The notes under the pieces were generated by a model. It searched no databases. It saw nothing but the letters and a program-made list of their open reading frames with translations, and was not told the DNA's origin. The translations under genes and the position numbers were made by a program. Shown here piece after piece: positions 56,484-64,000 of a DNA stretch of 64,000 nucleotides (the first letter of the stretch is position 1; each line of letters begins with the position of its first letter). This DNA is from Cellulosimicrobium funkei (GTDB taxonomy: Bacteria; Actinomycetota; Actinomycetes; Actinomycetales; Cellulomonadaceae): assembly GCF_004519295.1 (NCBI RefSeq), contig NZ_SOZH01000003.1, positions 434,001-498,000 of the forward strand. Direction: 5' to 3'.

Positions 56484-57151
56484 CAGCGACCGTCCTCCGT
56501 GTCGTCGGTCCGGGAGGCGCTCGCGGAGAGGGCGAGCGCCTGGCGGCGCACCGTCGCGACGCGCTGCACAACCGTCACCGCGCTCGCGAGCGCGAGCAGG
56601 CCGAGCACCACGACGAGCACGACGGGTGGCAGGCCGAGGCCGACGAGCCCGGCGGCGACGAGGGCCGCGACGAGGCGGTCGGCACGCTCGGCGATCCCGA
56701 CCTGCGCGGTCATGCCGACGCTCTCGGCGCGGGCCCGCGCGTACGGCACGACGGCGCCGAGAGCGAGGCACGCGAGCGCGACGACGGTCCCCCACGCGGC
56801 GAGGTCGGGCGTGAGGCGCGGGTCGTCGGCGCGGACGAACCACAGCGTAAGCCCGACGAACACGGCGGCGTCGGCGAGCCGGTCGAGCGTCGAGTCGAGG
56901 AACGCGCCCCAGGGGCCCGACCGGCCGGCGCGGCGCGCCATGACGCCGTCGAGCACGTCGGCGAAGGCGCAGACCATGACGACCATGACCCCGGCGAAGA
57001 GGTGGCCCGTGGGGAAGAGCCACAGCGCGCCGACGACGACGCCGAGCGTCCCGGTGACGGTCACCGCGTCCGGGCTCACCCCGACGCGCAGGAGGAACGC
57101 GGCGAGCGGCGTGAACAGGCGCGTGGTGAGCGCGCGCAGACGACCGAACAT
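56483..57151 (-). CDS. pgsA: Phosphatidylinositol phosphate synthase (CDP-alcohol phosphatidyltransferase)
   Basis: Joins CDP-diacylglycerol with inositol 1-phosphate in actinobacteria. The 222-residue membrane protein has the full motif DxxDGxxAR-x8-GxxxDxxxD with Asp65, Asp68, Asp86 and Asp90, and about six helices. ATG at 57151 overlaps the HIT gene stop. It is named by position and motif; the inositol specificity is inferred from the neighbouring PIM genes. Confidence 0.92.
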   Translation of the reverse strand: MFGRLRALTTRLFTPLAAFLLRVGVSPDAVTVTGTLGVVVGALWLFPTGHLFAGVMVVMVCAFADVLDGVMARRAGRSGPWGAFLDSTLDRLADAAVFVGLTLWFVRADDPRLTPDLAAWGTVVALACLALGAVVPYARARAESVGMTAQVGIAERADRLVAALVAAGLVGLGLPPVVLVVVLGLLALASAVTVVQRVATVRRQALALSASASRTDDTEDGR

Positions 57152-57789
57152 CAGGCGTCGTCCCCCTCGCCGGTGGTCGGCCACGCGTCCGCGAGCCGCG
57201 CCCGCGTGTCGGAGAGCAGCTCCGGCACGGCCTTCGTCTGCGCGACGATCGGCAGGAAGTTCGCGTCCCCCGCCCAGCGCGGCACGACGTGCTGGTGCAG
57301 GTGCGCGGCGATGCCCGCGCCCGCGACCGCGCCCTGGTTCATGCCGAGGTTGAAGCCGTCGGGCGCGGACACCGCGCGCACGACCCGCATGGCCGTCTGC
57401 GTGAGGTGCGCGACCTCGACCGTCTCGGCCTCCGTGAGGTCCGTGTAGTCGGAGACGTGCCGGTACGGCACGACCATGAGGTGGCCCGGGTTGTACGGGT
57501 AGAGGTTGAGCACGACGTACGCCGTCCGGCCGCGCGCGACGATCAGCCCGTCCTCGTCCGTGCGGTCCGGCACGCGGCAGAACGGGCACTCGCCGCGCGA
57601 GTCGTCAGCGGGCTTGTCCTGCCCGCCGATGTACACCATGCGGTGCGGCGTCCAGAGCCGGTCCAGGCCGTCGTCGAACCGTGGGTGCGCGTCCGACGTC
57701 TCGACCGTCGCACCGGTCGCGGGGTCGGGTGCGGCGCCCGGCGCGGCCTCGTCGGCCGCGCCGGGTGCCCCCGTGCGCTCGTCGCTCAC
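57151..57789 (-). CDS. HIT domain protein, Ap4A phosphorylase-like
   Basis: The 212-residue protein has a 40-residue Ala/Pro/Gly N-terminus, CPFC (a possible zinc pair), VVLNLYPYNPGHLMVVPYRH, and the histidine triad AHLHQHVVPRW. The mycobacterial orthologue between thrS and pgsA (Rv2613c) is described as an Ap4A phosphorylase; that activity is inferred here from synteny. The start is GTG at 57789, 6 bp after the thrS stop. Confidence 0.9.
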   Translation of the reverse strand: MSDERTGAPGAADEAAPGAAPDPATGATVETSDAHPRFDDGLDRLWTPHRMVYIGGQDKPADDSRGECPFCRVPDRTDEDGLIVARGRTAYVVLNLYPYNPGHLMVVPYRHVSDYTDLTEAETVEVAHLTQTAMRVVRAVSAPDGFNLGMNQGAVAGAGIAAHLHQHVVPRWAGDANFLPIVAQTKAVPELLSDTRARLADAWPTTGEGDDA

Positions 57790-57795
57790 GCGCCG

Positions 57796-59826
57796 TCAGA
57801 CCTGGACGCGGTCGCGCACGGCGGAGACGATCCGCTCGACGGCCTCGGCGACGGGCACGCCGTTGTCCTGGCGGCCGTCCCGGTAACGGAACGACACGGC
57901 GCCCGCCTCGGCATCCTCGCCGCCCGCGATGAGGACGAAGGGCACCTTGCGCGTGCTCGCGTTGCGGATCTTCTTGCCGAACCGGTCGTCCGAGTAGTCG
58001 ACCTCCGCGCGGATCCCCTGTGCCCTGAGCTGCGCGACGACATCGGCCACGTAGTCGTTGAACGGCTCCGCGACGGGGACCGCCACGACCTGGACGGGCG
58101 CGAGCCACGCGGGGAACGCGCCGGCGTAGTGCTCGACGAGGATGCCGAAGAACCGCTCGATCGAGCCGAACAGCGCGCGGTGGATCATCACGGGACGCTG
58201 GCGCGTGCCGTCGGACGCCGTGTACTCGAGCTCGAACAGCTCCGGCTCGAAGAAGTCGAGCTGGATCGTCGAGAGCTGCCACGTGCGGCCGATCGCGTCC
58301 TTCGCCTGGACCGAGATCTTGGGGCCGTAGAACGCCGCGCCGCCCGGGTCGGCGACGAGCTCGAGGCCCGACTCCGTCGCGACCTGGCGCAGGACCTCGG
58401 TCGCCTCCTCCCACGTGGCGTCGTCGCCCACCGACTTCTCGGGGTCGCGCGTCGACAGCTCGAGGTAGAAGTCGTCGAGCCCGTAGTCGCGCAGGAGGTC
58501 CAGCACGAAGGAGAGCAGCGAGCCCAGCTCGTCGCGCATCTGCTCGCGCGTGGTGTAGATGTGCGCGTCGTCCTGCGTGAAGCCGCGCGCCCGCGTGAGC
58601 CCGTGCACGACGCCCGACTTCTCGTAGCGGTACACCGTGCCGAACTCGAACAGCCGCAGCGGCAGCTCGCGGTACGACCGCCCGCGCGAGCGGTACACGA
58701 GGTTGTGCATCGGGCAGTTCATCGGCTTGAGGTAGTAGTCCTGGCCCGCCCGCTTGACGTTGCCGTCGTCGTCGAGCTCCTCGTCCAGGTGCATCGGCGG
58801 GTACATGCCGTCGGCGTACCAGTCGAGGTGGCGCGACGTCTGGAACAGGTTCGCCTTGGTGATGTGCGGCGTGCTGACGAACGAGTAACCGGCCTCGACG
58901 TGCCGCTTGCGCGAGTACTCCTCCATCTCCATGCGGATCGTCGCGCCGTTGGGGTGGAACACGGGCAGGCCCGAGCCGATCTCCTCCGGGAAGGAGAACA
59001 GGTCGAGCTCGTTGCCGAGCCGGCGGTGGTCGCGCCGCTCCGCCTCCGCGAGCCGCTCGAGGTACGCCTTGAGCTCGTCCTTCGTCGGCCACGCCGTGCC
59101 GTAGATGCGCTGGAGCTGCGGGTTCTTCTCGCTGCCGCGCCAGTAGGCCGCGGCCGAGCGCATGAGCTGGTAGCCGTTGCCGATCAGGCGCGTGCTCGGC
59201 AGGTGCGGGCCACGGCACAGGTCCTTCCAGACCACCGTCTCGCTCTCGCGCCCGGCGCCGCGCACGTTGTCGTAGATCGTCAGCTCGCCGCCGCCGACCT
59301 CGACGTTCGCGCCCTCGGTGTCGTCCGCGGTGCCGGAGCCCTTGAGCCCGATGAGCTCGAGCTTGTACGGCTCGTGCGCGAGCTCGGCGCGCGCCTCGTC
59401 CTCGGTGACCACGCGGCGGCGGAAGGTCTGGCCCTCCTTGATGATGCGCGACATCGCCTTGTCGAGCGCCTTGAGGTCCTCGGGGGTGAACGGCGTCTCG
59501 ACGTCGAAGTCGTAGTAGAACCCGTCCGTGATCGGCGGGCCGATGCCCAGCTTCGCGTCCGGGTTGACCTGCTGGACGGCCTGCGCGAGCACGTGCGCGG
59601 CCGAGTGCCGCAGCACCGCGAGGCCGTCGGGCGAGTCGATCGTCACGCCCTCGACCACGTCGCCGTCCGCGACGGGCGTGTCGAGGTCCTTGAGCTCCCC
59701 GTTCACGCGGATCACGACGACGTCGCGACGCGACGCGAACAGGTCCGTGCCCGTCGTGCCCGTCGTCACCGTGGTCTCCTCCGCGTCGAGGGTGATGGTG
59801 AGTGGTGACGAGACGACGTCAGACAC
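57796..59826 (-). CDS. thrS: Threonyl-tRNA synthetase
   Basis: The 676-residue protein contains an N-terminal TGS-like domain, the editing domain ([13 protein letters not shown] with HxxxH), the class II core ([20 protein letters not shown]) and the anticodon domain. The zinc-binding Cys of MNCPMHN is present. It starts with GTG at 59826. It lies at the head of the HIT-pgsA-acyltransferase-pimA operon. No T-box leader is visible in the 127-bp upstream gap, which also holds the terminator of the next gene. Confidence 0.97.
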   Translation of the reverse strand: MSDVVSSPLTITLDAEETTVTTGTTGTDLFASRRDVVVIRVNGELKDLDTPVADGDVVEGVTIDSPDGLAVLRHSAAHVLAQAVQQVNPDAKLGIGPPITDGFYYDFDVETPFTPEDLKALDKAMSRIIKEGQTFRRRVVTEDEARAELAHEPYKLELIGLKGSGTADDTEGANVEVGGGELTIYDNVRGAGRESETVVWKDLCRGPHLPSTRLIGNGYQLMRSAAAYWRGSEKNPQLQRIYGTAWPTKDELKAYLERLAEAERRDHRRLGNELDLFSFPEEIGSGLPVFHPNGATIRMEMEEYSRKRHVEAGYSFVSTPHITKANLFQTSRHLDWYADGMYPPMHLDEELDDDGNVKRAGQDYYLKPMNCPMHNLVYRSRGRSYRELPLRLFEFGTVYRYEKSGVVHGLTRARGFTQDDAHIYTTREQMRDELGSLLSFVLDLLRDYGLDDFYLELSTRDPEKSVGDDATWEEATEVLRQVATESGLELVADPGGAAFYGPKISVQAKDAIGRTWQLSTIQLDFFEPELFELEYTASDGTRQRPVMIHRALFGSIERFFGILVEHYAGAFPAWLAPVQVVAVPVAEPFNDYVADVVAQLRAQGIRAEVDYSDDRFGKKIRNASTRKVPFVLIAGGEDAEAGAVSFRYRDGRQDNGVPVAEAVERIVSAVRDRVQV

Positions 59827-59908
59827 GTCCGTGCTCCGTTCTGTGGCGGGAGGCGCGCGCAGCGCCCGGTCAAGTCCCCCGGAGCCGGGGCGTCCCCGAC
59901 AGCACGAA

Positions 59909-59931
59909 GGGCGCCGTCGTGGACGGCGCCC
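59909..59931 (-). terminator. Terminator of the small 71-codon gene
   Basis: A perfect 10-bp stem (59909-59918 with 59922-59931) with a 3-nt loop starts 22 bp after the stop, followed on the minus strand by TTCGTGCT. Confidence 0.7.
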
Positions 59932-59953
59932 CCCGATCGTACCGACCCGCAGC

Positions 59954-60169
59954 TCAGTCGTTGGCCTTCTTCGCCTTCTCGGCGAGGGTGTCGACGTGCC
60001 GGTCGACGGAGTCCGGGGCGACCGACTTGATCTTTCCCGCGACCTCGTCGATGCGCTCGTCGGTCATGAACTCCTTGGCCTTGTCGATGCGCTCCTCGGT
60101 CATGAACTCCTTGGCCTTGCCGAGGAGGTCGCCGAGTCCGCCCCGGTCCTTCGGTGTCTGCTCGCTCAT
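59954..60169 (-). CDS. Small charged helical protein (MT0933/antitoxin-like)
   Basis: The 71-residue protein is almost entirely charged helix with a 12-residue tandem repeat, [12 protein letters not shown] then [12 protein letters not shown]. The end, [13 protein letters not shown], resembles the actinobacterial MT0933-like 'antitoxin' family, but no toxin gene is adjacent, so toxin-antitoxin function is doubtful. It might be a stress protein of CsbD/YtxH type. ATG at 60169 is used; the frame extends to 60235 without support. Confidence 0.7.
   Translation of the reverse strand: MSEQTPKDRGGLGDLLGKAKEFMTEERIDKAKEFMTDERIDEVAGKIKSVAPDSVDRHVDTLAEKAKKAND
60049..60120 (-). repeat. 36-bp tandem duplication inside the small gene
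   Basis: Units 60049-60084 and 60085-60120 differ at 2 of 36 positions and encode 12 residues each. The near identity at synonymous sites points to a recent in-frame duplication. Confidence 0.9.
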
Positions 60170-60351
60170 ACCGGCTCCCTCGGGGGTCGTGGTGCGCGCG
60201 TCCAGCGCCGGGCGGCGGCCGTCCCGCGCCCGCACGAAACGCTACCCGGCGCCACCACGTCGCGCGACGGGGCACGGGCAGGGGCCACGACCCGCGTGAC
60301 CCGCCGACCCGGACCGGCGCACGCGCGGTCCGGGCCTGCCAGAATCGGCCC

Positions 60352-60819
60352 ATGGACGACGACGTGGCACCCGGGGAGCGCACCGCGCGCGTCTTCCGGC
60401 ACCGGCTCAACGAGCTCTTCGCGCGCGGCCGCGGCGGGCGTCCCGTGACCAACCGGGAGGCCGCCCACTGGATGACGGAGCGCGGCTACTCGATCAACGA
60501 GGCGTACCTCAGCGCCCTGCGCGGCGGGCACCGCTCGTCGCCCAGCCTGCGCGTCGTCGAGGGCATCGCCGCGTTCTTCGGGGTCAGCACCGGGAGCCTC
60601 GTCGACCCCGAGGAGAGCCCCGACGACCGCCTGCGCGCCGCGCTCGCCGACGAGGGCGTGGAGCAGTTCGCGCTGCGCGCCCAGGGGCTGTCGCCCGAGA
60701 ACGTCCGCGCCATCATCGAGATCGTCGACCGCGTACGCAGCCTCGAGCACCTCCCTCCGGTGGCACCGCCCGGCACGCCGAACGGGCATCCTCCTGCACC
60801 GGGGGCCGACCGTGGATGA
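60352..60819 (+). CDS. XRE-type helix-turn-helix regulator
   Basis: The 155-residue protein has an HTH of the kind paired with ImmA proteases: PVTNREAAHWMTERGYSINE, then YLSALRGGHRSSPSLRVVEG and IAAFFGVSTGSLVD. A C-terminal helical part (AQGLSPENVRAIIEIVDRVR) may be the dimer or protease-recognition region. ATG at 60352 has CAGAAT 6 nt upstream, so the mRNA is probably leaderless. Its end overlaps the ImmA-like gene by 8 nt. Confidence 0.85.
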   Translation: MDDDVAPGERTARVFRHRLNELFARGRGGRPVTNREAAHWMTERGYSINEAYLSALRGGHRSSPSLRVVEGIAAFFGVSTGSLVDPEESPDDRLRAALADEGVEQFALRAQGLSPENVRAIIEIVDRVRSLEHLPPVAPPGTPNGHPPAPGADRG

Positions 60820-61222
60820 CCTCCTGCGCGCCGCGGGCCTCGACCGCGCCCGCAGCATCGAGGAGGCGTGCCGCCTTGTCGCCGCGGCCCGCGGCAAGCC
60901 GCTCGAGGTCGTCGAGGGCGACCTCGGCCCCGGCGTCACCGGCCTCTGGCTCGCGTTCCCCGAGCGCGACCTCGTCCTCGTCGACGCCCGCCAGACGCTC
61001 CCCGGACCGCACCGCGACCACGTCGTCGCGCACGAGCTCGTGCACGTCCTCGACTCGATCCGCCCCGGCCCCGCTCCGGGCCCGGTCCCCGCCGGGTGCC
61101 GCGACGAGCACGACGACCCCGCCGAGCAGCGGGTCGAGCGCCTCGCGAGCGAGCTGATGATCTCCATCGCGTCGCACGGGAGCTCGGCCGCACGCCTCAC
61201 GTCCCTCGAGCTCTACCGGTGA
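60812..61222 (+). CDS. ImmA/IrrE-family metallopeptidase-like protein
   Basis: The 136-residue protein carries the zinc motif HELVH (74-78) in VVAHELVHVLD and a downstream EQRVERLASELM that can supply the third ligand. ImmA-type proteases cleave a partner XRE repressor on a stimulus. GTG at 60812 lies inside the regulator gene, and its stop overlaps the next gene (GTGA), so all three are co-translated. It is smaller than typical ImmA proteins and has no extra sensing domain. Confidence 0.83.
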   Translation: MDDLLRAAGLDRARSIEEACRLVAAARGKPLEVVEGDLGPGVTGLWLAFPERDLVLVDARQTLPGPHRDHVVAHELVHVLDSIRPGPAPGPVPAGCRDEHDDPAEQRVERLASELMISIASHGSSAARLTSLELYR

Positions 61223-62307
61223 GCCCGGTGCCCGACCTCCTCGCCACGGCGCTGTTCGCCACCGCCGCGACGTGGACGGCGCTGCGTGCCCGCACGGGCA
61301 CCGACGCGGCTCTCCCGCTCGGCCTCGCGTTCGTCGCCGTGGCGTCCGTGCTGCGGGTCCCGGCCGTGGCCGAGCTCCTCAAGACGCACGCCCCCGGCGG
61401 CACGCACGAGGTCGCCAAGCACGTCGCGCTCGTCGCCGGGTGCCTCTTCGTCGGCGTGTGGGCGTACAGCACGACGACCGGACACGCGCCACGGACGCGG
61501 TACGTGGCCCTCGCGGCCGGTCTCGTCGGCGCAGTGATGGTCGCGCTCGCGGCCGCGAGCGGACCGTGGACGACGCTCGACCTCGACGCCCAGGCCTCCG
61601 GCCGGCCGCTCATGTGGGTGTACCGCGCGCTGTACTACGGCGCGTTCGTGGCGGCGACCGCGACGTTCGCCGTGTCGTGCGTCCGCACGCGCTCGCGCCG
61701 CCCCGTGCGGCTGCGGTGGGGCATGGACGTCGCGGCGGCCGGGGCGGTCGTCGCCATGGTGTGGGCCGTCGTCAGCTTCGTGGCCGCGCTGCTGCACGAG
61801 CCCGGCAGCGCCGAGCCGTACCTCGTCCTCGGCGTGCGCACCCGGTATCTCGTACTCGCGGCGAGCGTCCTGCTGACGGTCGGCATCGTGGGCCAGCTCG
61901 CGTCGTCGGCGGCGTTCGCCCGCGAGCGCCGGCGCGATCTCGGGCACCTGCACGCCTTCGTGCTGGCGACCGTGGGCGGCGGGGGCATCCCCGGGTCCAG
62001 CGCGGCGGTGGACGAGTACCACCGCACCATCGAGATCTTCGACGGTCTCGCCGCGCTCGCGCTGCACTCGCGTCGGGACGACGTCGACCACGTGCGCGTC
62101 GCCGTCCCCGGCAGCCCGCGCGAGGTGATCCTCGCCTACCAGCTCCAGCTCGCGGCGACGCGGCGGGCCCGGGGTGACGCCCCGAGCGTCGACCCGGACG
62201 ACTGGTCCGACCTGCTCGCGGACGACGACGCGCTGCGTCGGCTGGGCCGCGCGCTGCGCGACCGGACGAGCACGGAAGGGACGGCCCGCGTCCTCGCGGG
62301 CGTCTGA
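61219..62307 (+). CDS. Multi-pass membrane protein, MAB_1171c-like
   Basis: The 362-residue protein has about seven hydrophobic helices in residues 1-240 and a cytosolic C-terminal domain of about 120 residues (HLHAFVLATVGGGGI onward, with a helical VILAYQLQLAATRRARGD region). The layout and its place after XRE and ImmA genes match the actinobacterial 'MAB_1171c family putative transporter', a name I recall from annotation; the transport role is not shown. It may be the sensor or the target of the XRE/ImmA pair. The GTG start overlaps the ImmA stop. Confidence 0.75.
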   Translation: MSPVPDLLATALFATAATWTALRARTGTDAALPLGLAFVAVASVLRVPAVAELLKTHAPGGTHEVAKHVALVAGCLFVGVWAYSTTTGHAPRTRYVALAAGLVGAVMVALAAASGPWTTLDLDAQASGRPLMWVYRALYYGAFVAATATFAVSCVRTRSRRPVRLRWGMDVAAAGAVVAMVWAVVSFVAALLHEPGSAEPYLVLGVRTRYLVLAASVLLTVGIVGQLASSAAFARERRRDLGHLHAFVLATVGGGGIPGSSAAVDEYHRTIEIFDGLAALALHSRRDDVDHVRVAVPGSPREVILAYQLQLAATRRARGDAPSVDPDDWSDLLADDDALRRLGRALRDRTSTEGTARVLAGV

Positions 62308-62416
62308 GCCCGCCGGGCCCGACGCCAAGCTCCCCCTGCGCGCTTGCCCCCGCGCCGGGCCTCGGCGGGCGGGCTCAACCTACAGACAGACGCACGGGGG
62401 CGCAACGTGCCTCACA

Positions 62417-62430
62417 GTTGAAATCTCAAC
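62417..62430. promoter_or_regulatory. AT-rich palindrome between convergent genes
   Basis: GTTGA and TCAAC form an inverted repeat around AATC. It is one of the few AT-rich patches in the window and lies in the 135-bp gap between the membrane protein and the CAP gene. A 9-bp outer repeat, GAGCCCGCC/GGCGGGCTC (62306-62314 and 62368-62376), precedes it and may be a terminator. Confidence 0.35.
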
Positions 62431-62442
62431 GGTTCAGCGCCG

Positions 62443-63048
62443 TCAACCGAGGAACACCTGCGCGCACACGACCTCCGCCGGCCCGGCGCCGGGGTCGACG
62501 GCGCACGCGATGCCGACCGAGGTCAGCGTCGGATCGAGCAGGTTCGCCCGGTGCCCGTGCGACGCCATCCACGCGTCCACCACCTCGGCGGGGTCCGCGG
62601 CCGTGCGGCTGAGGTTCTCCGCCGCGCTCCCCGCCGGCGGGTCGCACGCGGCGAGGACCTCGTCGAGCGGCGCGTGCTCCAGCGGCGCACCGACGAGCGC
62701 CGCGGCGCGCGAACGAGCCGCGGAGATCGCGCACGCGCTCTCGTCGAGCGGGGGCAGCCCCTCGTCCCGGCGTACCTCCTGCGTCCCTCGCAGCAGGCCC
62801 GCGGCATACTCGTCGAGGTCCGCCGCCCCCGACGCACCGGGCGACGGAGGCACGGCGCCGGGCGCGGCCTGGGCGGGCGCGTCCGTCGCCGGGTGGTCGG
62901 ACGCCGGACCACCGCTCTCCCGGTGGTCGGCGTCGCCGTCCGGCGAGCACGCCGCCAGAGGTCCGAGCGTCGCCACCAGGGCGAGGACGGTGGCCCCCCG
63001 CGCGGTGCGCAGCCACGGGCGCCGCCGGGGACGCCGCGCGGCGCTCAC
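62443..63048 (-). CDS. CAP/SCP-domain lipoprotein
   Basis: The 201-residue protein has a basic start, a signal segment (GATVLALVATLGPLAAC) with a LAAC lipobox, a Pro/Ala/Gly/Asp linker, and a CAP domain ending SHGHRANLLDPTLTSVGIAC. CAP-domain proteins are secreted and poorly understood. GTG at 63048 overlaps the ugd stop (GTGA), so the gene is coupled to sugar-nucleotide synthesis. It should be anchored on the outer face of the membrane. Confidence 0.87.
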   Translation of the reverse strand: MSAARRPRRRPWLRTARGATVLALVATLGPLAACSPDGDADHRESGGPASDHPATDAPAQAAPGAVPPSPGASGAADLDEYAAGLLRGTQEVRRDEGLPPLDESACAISAARSRAAALVGAPLEHAPLDEVLAACDPPAGSAAENLSRTAADPAEVVDAWMASHGHRANLLDPTLTSVGIACAVDPGAGPAEVVCAQVFLG

Positions 63049-64000
63049 TGCCGCCCGAGCGCGCGGTACGTCCAGCCGGCGGCGCGCCACGCCCTCGCGT
63101 CGAGCGCGTTGCGCCCGTCGACGACGCGCGGAGCCGCGACGAGGCCGAACAGCTTTCCCGGGTCCAGCTCGCGGTACTCGCGCCACTCGGTGAGGACGAG
63201 CACGGCGTCCACGCCGTCCACCGCCTCCTCGACGGTCTCCGCGAAGCCCAGGGCGGGCGCCTTGGCCCGCGCGTTCGCGAGCGCGCGGGGGTCGGTGACG
63301 ACGACGCGCGCGCTGCGCTGGTGGAGCCGCTCCGCCACGTCGAGCGCGGGCGAGTCGCGCACGTCGTCGCTGTCGGGCTTGAACGCCGCGCCCAGCACCG
63401 CGATGCGCGCGCCCGCGAGCGGGCGGCCGTCGAGGACGCCGACCGTGAGGTCGACCATCCGTTCGCGACGCCGGAGGTTGATCGAGTCGACCTCGCGCAG
63501 AAAGCTCACCGCCGGGTCGGCGTGGAGCTCCTCGGCGCGCGCCATGAACGCCCGGATGTCCTTCGGCAGGCAGCCCCCGCCGAAGCCGAGGCCCGCGTTG
63601 AGGAACCGGCGTCCGATGCGCTCGTCGAGCCCGATCGCGTCGGCGAGGAGGGTGACGTCTCCCCCGGCGACCTCGCAGAGCTCCGCCATCGCGTTGATGA
63701 ACGAGATCTTCGTGGCGAGGAACGAGTTCGCCGCGACCTTGACGAGCTCCGCCGTCGCGCGGTCCACCACGAGACGCGGCGTGCCGTCCGCGAGCGCCGC
63801 GGCGTACACGGCGTCGAGCACCTCCGCGGCCCGTGCGCCCGCTGCGTCGTCGGGGACGCCGTACACGAGCCGGTCCGGCCGCAGCGTGTCCTGGACGGCG
63901 AAGCCCTCGCGCAGGAACTCCGGGTTCCAGACGAGCGTCGCGCCCGGCGCCGCCGCGGCGAGGTCCGCCGCCAGGCGCGTCGCGGTGCCGACGGGCACCG
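63045..64000 (-). CDS. UDP-glucose 6-dehydrogenase, C-terminal part (cut by window edge)
   Basis: Oxidises UDP-glucose to UDP-glucuronate. About 318 C-terminal residues are visible; the NAD-binding N-terminus lies outside the window. The catalytic Cys is in GFGGGCLPKDIRA, with ATKISFINAMAELCE and VLGAAFKPDSDDVRDSP typical of the UDP-glucose/GDP-mannose dehydrogenase family. UDP-sugar acid synthesis fits cell-envelope polymer production. The exact substrate cannot be fixed without the N-terminus. Confidence 0.9.
   Translation of the reverse strand, partial: VPVGTATRLAADLAAAAPGATLVWNPEFLREGFAVQDTLRPDRLVYGVPDDAAGARAAEVLDAVYAAALADGTPRLVVDRATAELVKVAANSFLATKISFINAMAELCEVAGGDVTLLADAIGLDERIGRRFLNAGLGFGGGCLPKDIRAFMARAEELHADPAVSFLREVDSINLRRRERMVDLTVGVLDGRPLAGARIAVLGAAFKPDSDDVRDSPALDVAERLHQRSARVVVTDPRALANARAKAPALGFAETVEEAVDGVDAVLVLTEWREYRELDPGKLFGLVAAPRVVDGRNALDARAWRAAGWTYRALGRQ

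Noticed and set aside
59827-59953. Possible T-box or TTGACC promoter before thrS
   Set aside because: TTGACC (59873-59868) has no matching -10 at 16-18 bp, and no T-box sequence or specifier loop is seen.
59954-60169. Toxin-antitoxin pair
   Set aside because: The small protein resembles an antitoxin-like family, but the neighbours are thrS and an XRE regulator; no toxin-like gene is adjacent.

Overview
The window is very GC-rich, densely packed bacterial DNA in which nearly every gene is recognisable as actinobacterial. Its gene order (nusB-efp-aroQ-aroB-aroK-aroC-prepilin peptidase-aroE-mltG-ruvX-alaS, then aspS, hisS, relA-apt-secF-secD-yajC, ruvB-ruvA-ruvC, yebC-pdxT...pdxS, pimA-acyltransferase-pgsA-HIT-thrS) follows, from memory, the Mycobacterium tuberculosis Rv2533c-Rv2614c backbone. 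Protein style suggests a high-GC relative of Cellulomonas, Cellulosimicrobium or Isoptericola; that genus-level guess is inference. No IS element, prophage, CRISPR array, rRNA or tRNA gene was seen.

Layout. 1-2340: pyrimidine genes (pyrB, cut by the window edge, and pyrR with a PyrR-binding RNA loop), nusB and efp. 2448-3565: a SatD-like regulator and membrane protein with a palindromic control region. 3626-9860: shikimate genes aroQ, aroB, aroK, aroC and aroE, interrupted by a GDPD and a frameshifted prepilin peptidase. 9857-15929: mltG, ruvX, alaS, two small membrane proteins, rpsD. 16127-24744: rarA, an MMPL exporter, a response regulator convergent with a degenerate Hpt gene and a GT2 glycosyltransferase, then aspS. 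25025-27635: a PPOX flavin enzyme, an intein-bearing radical SAM protein behind a LexA box, and an unknown gene. 27746-31322: a TPP-riboswitch-controlled YkoE-D-C ECF transporter. 31340-37838: M23 peptidase, hisS, MBL hydrolase, cyclophilin, DUF349 protein, AbiEi-like protein. 37849-40061: convergent LigD-type polymerase and ATP-dependent ligase genes. 40133-49479: relA, apt, secF, secD, yajC, ruvB, ruvA, ruvC. 49545-53465: a long inverted repeat, yebC, pdxT, a membrane protein, Nudix, pdxS. 53648-59826: phosphatidylinositol mannoside genes and thrS. 59954-62307: a small repeat protein, then an XRE/ImmA/membrane-protein operon. 62443-64000: CAP-domain lipoprotein and UDP-glucose dehydrogenase, cut by the window edge.

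How it works together. Most operons are translationally coupled by ATGA, GTGA or TGATG overlaps. Control elements readable in the DNA include a PyrR loop that buries the pyrR Shine-Dalgarno sequence, a TPP riboswitch with promoter, two LexA boxes (radical SAM gene and ruvAB), and a recurring leaderless arrangement in which a TANNNT -10 box lies 6-8 nt before the start codon. The most distinctive items are the mini-intein splitting the radical SAM iron-sulfur motif, the His-less Hpt protein coupled to a glycosyltransferase, the nested palindromes at the SatD-like promoter, the 27-bp perfect inverted repeat downstream of yebC, and the XRE/ImmA/membrane-protein operon.
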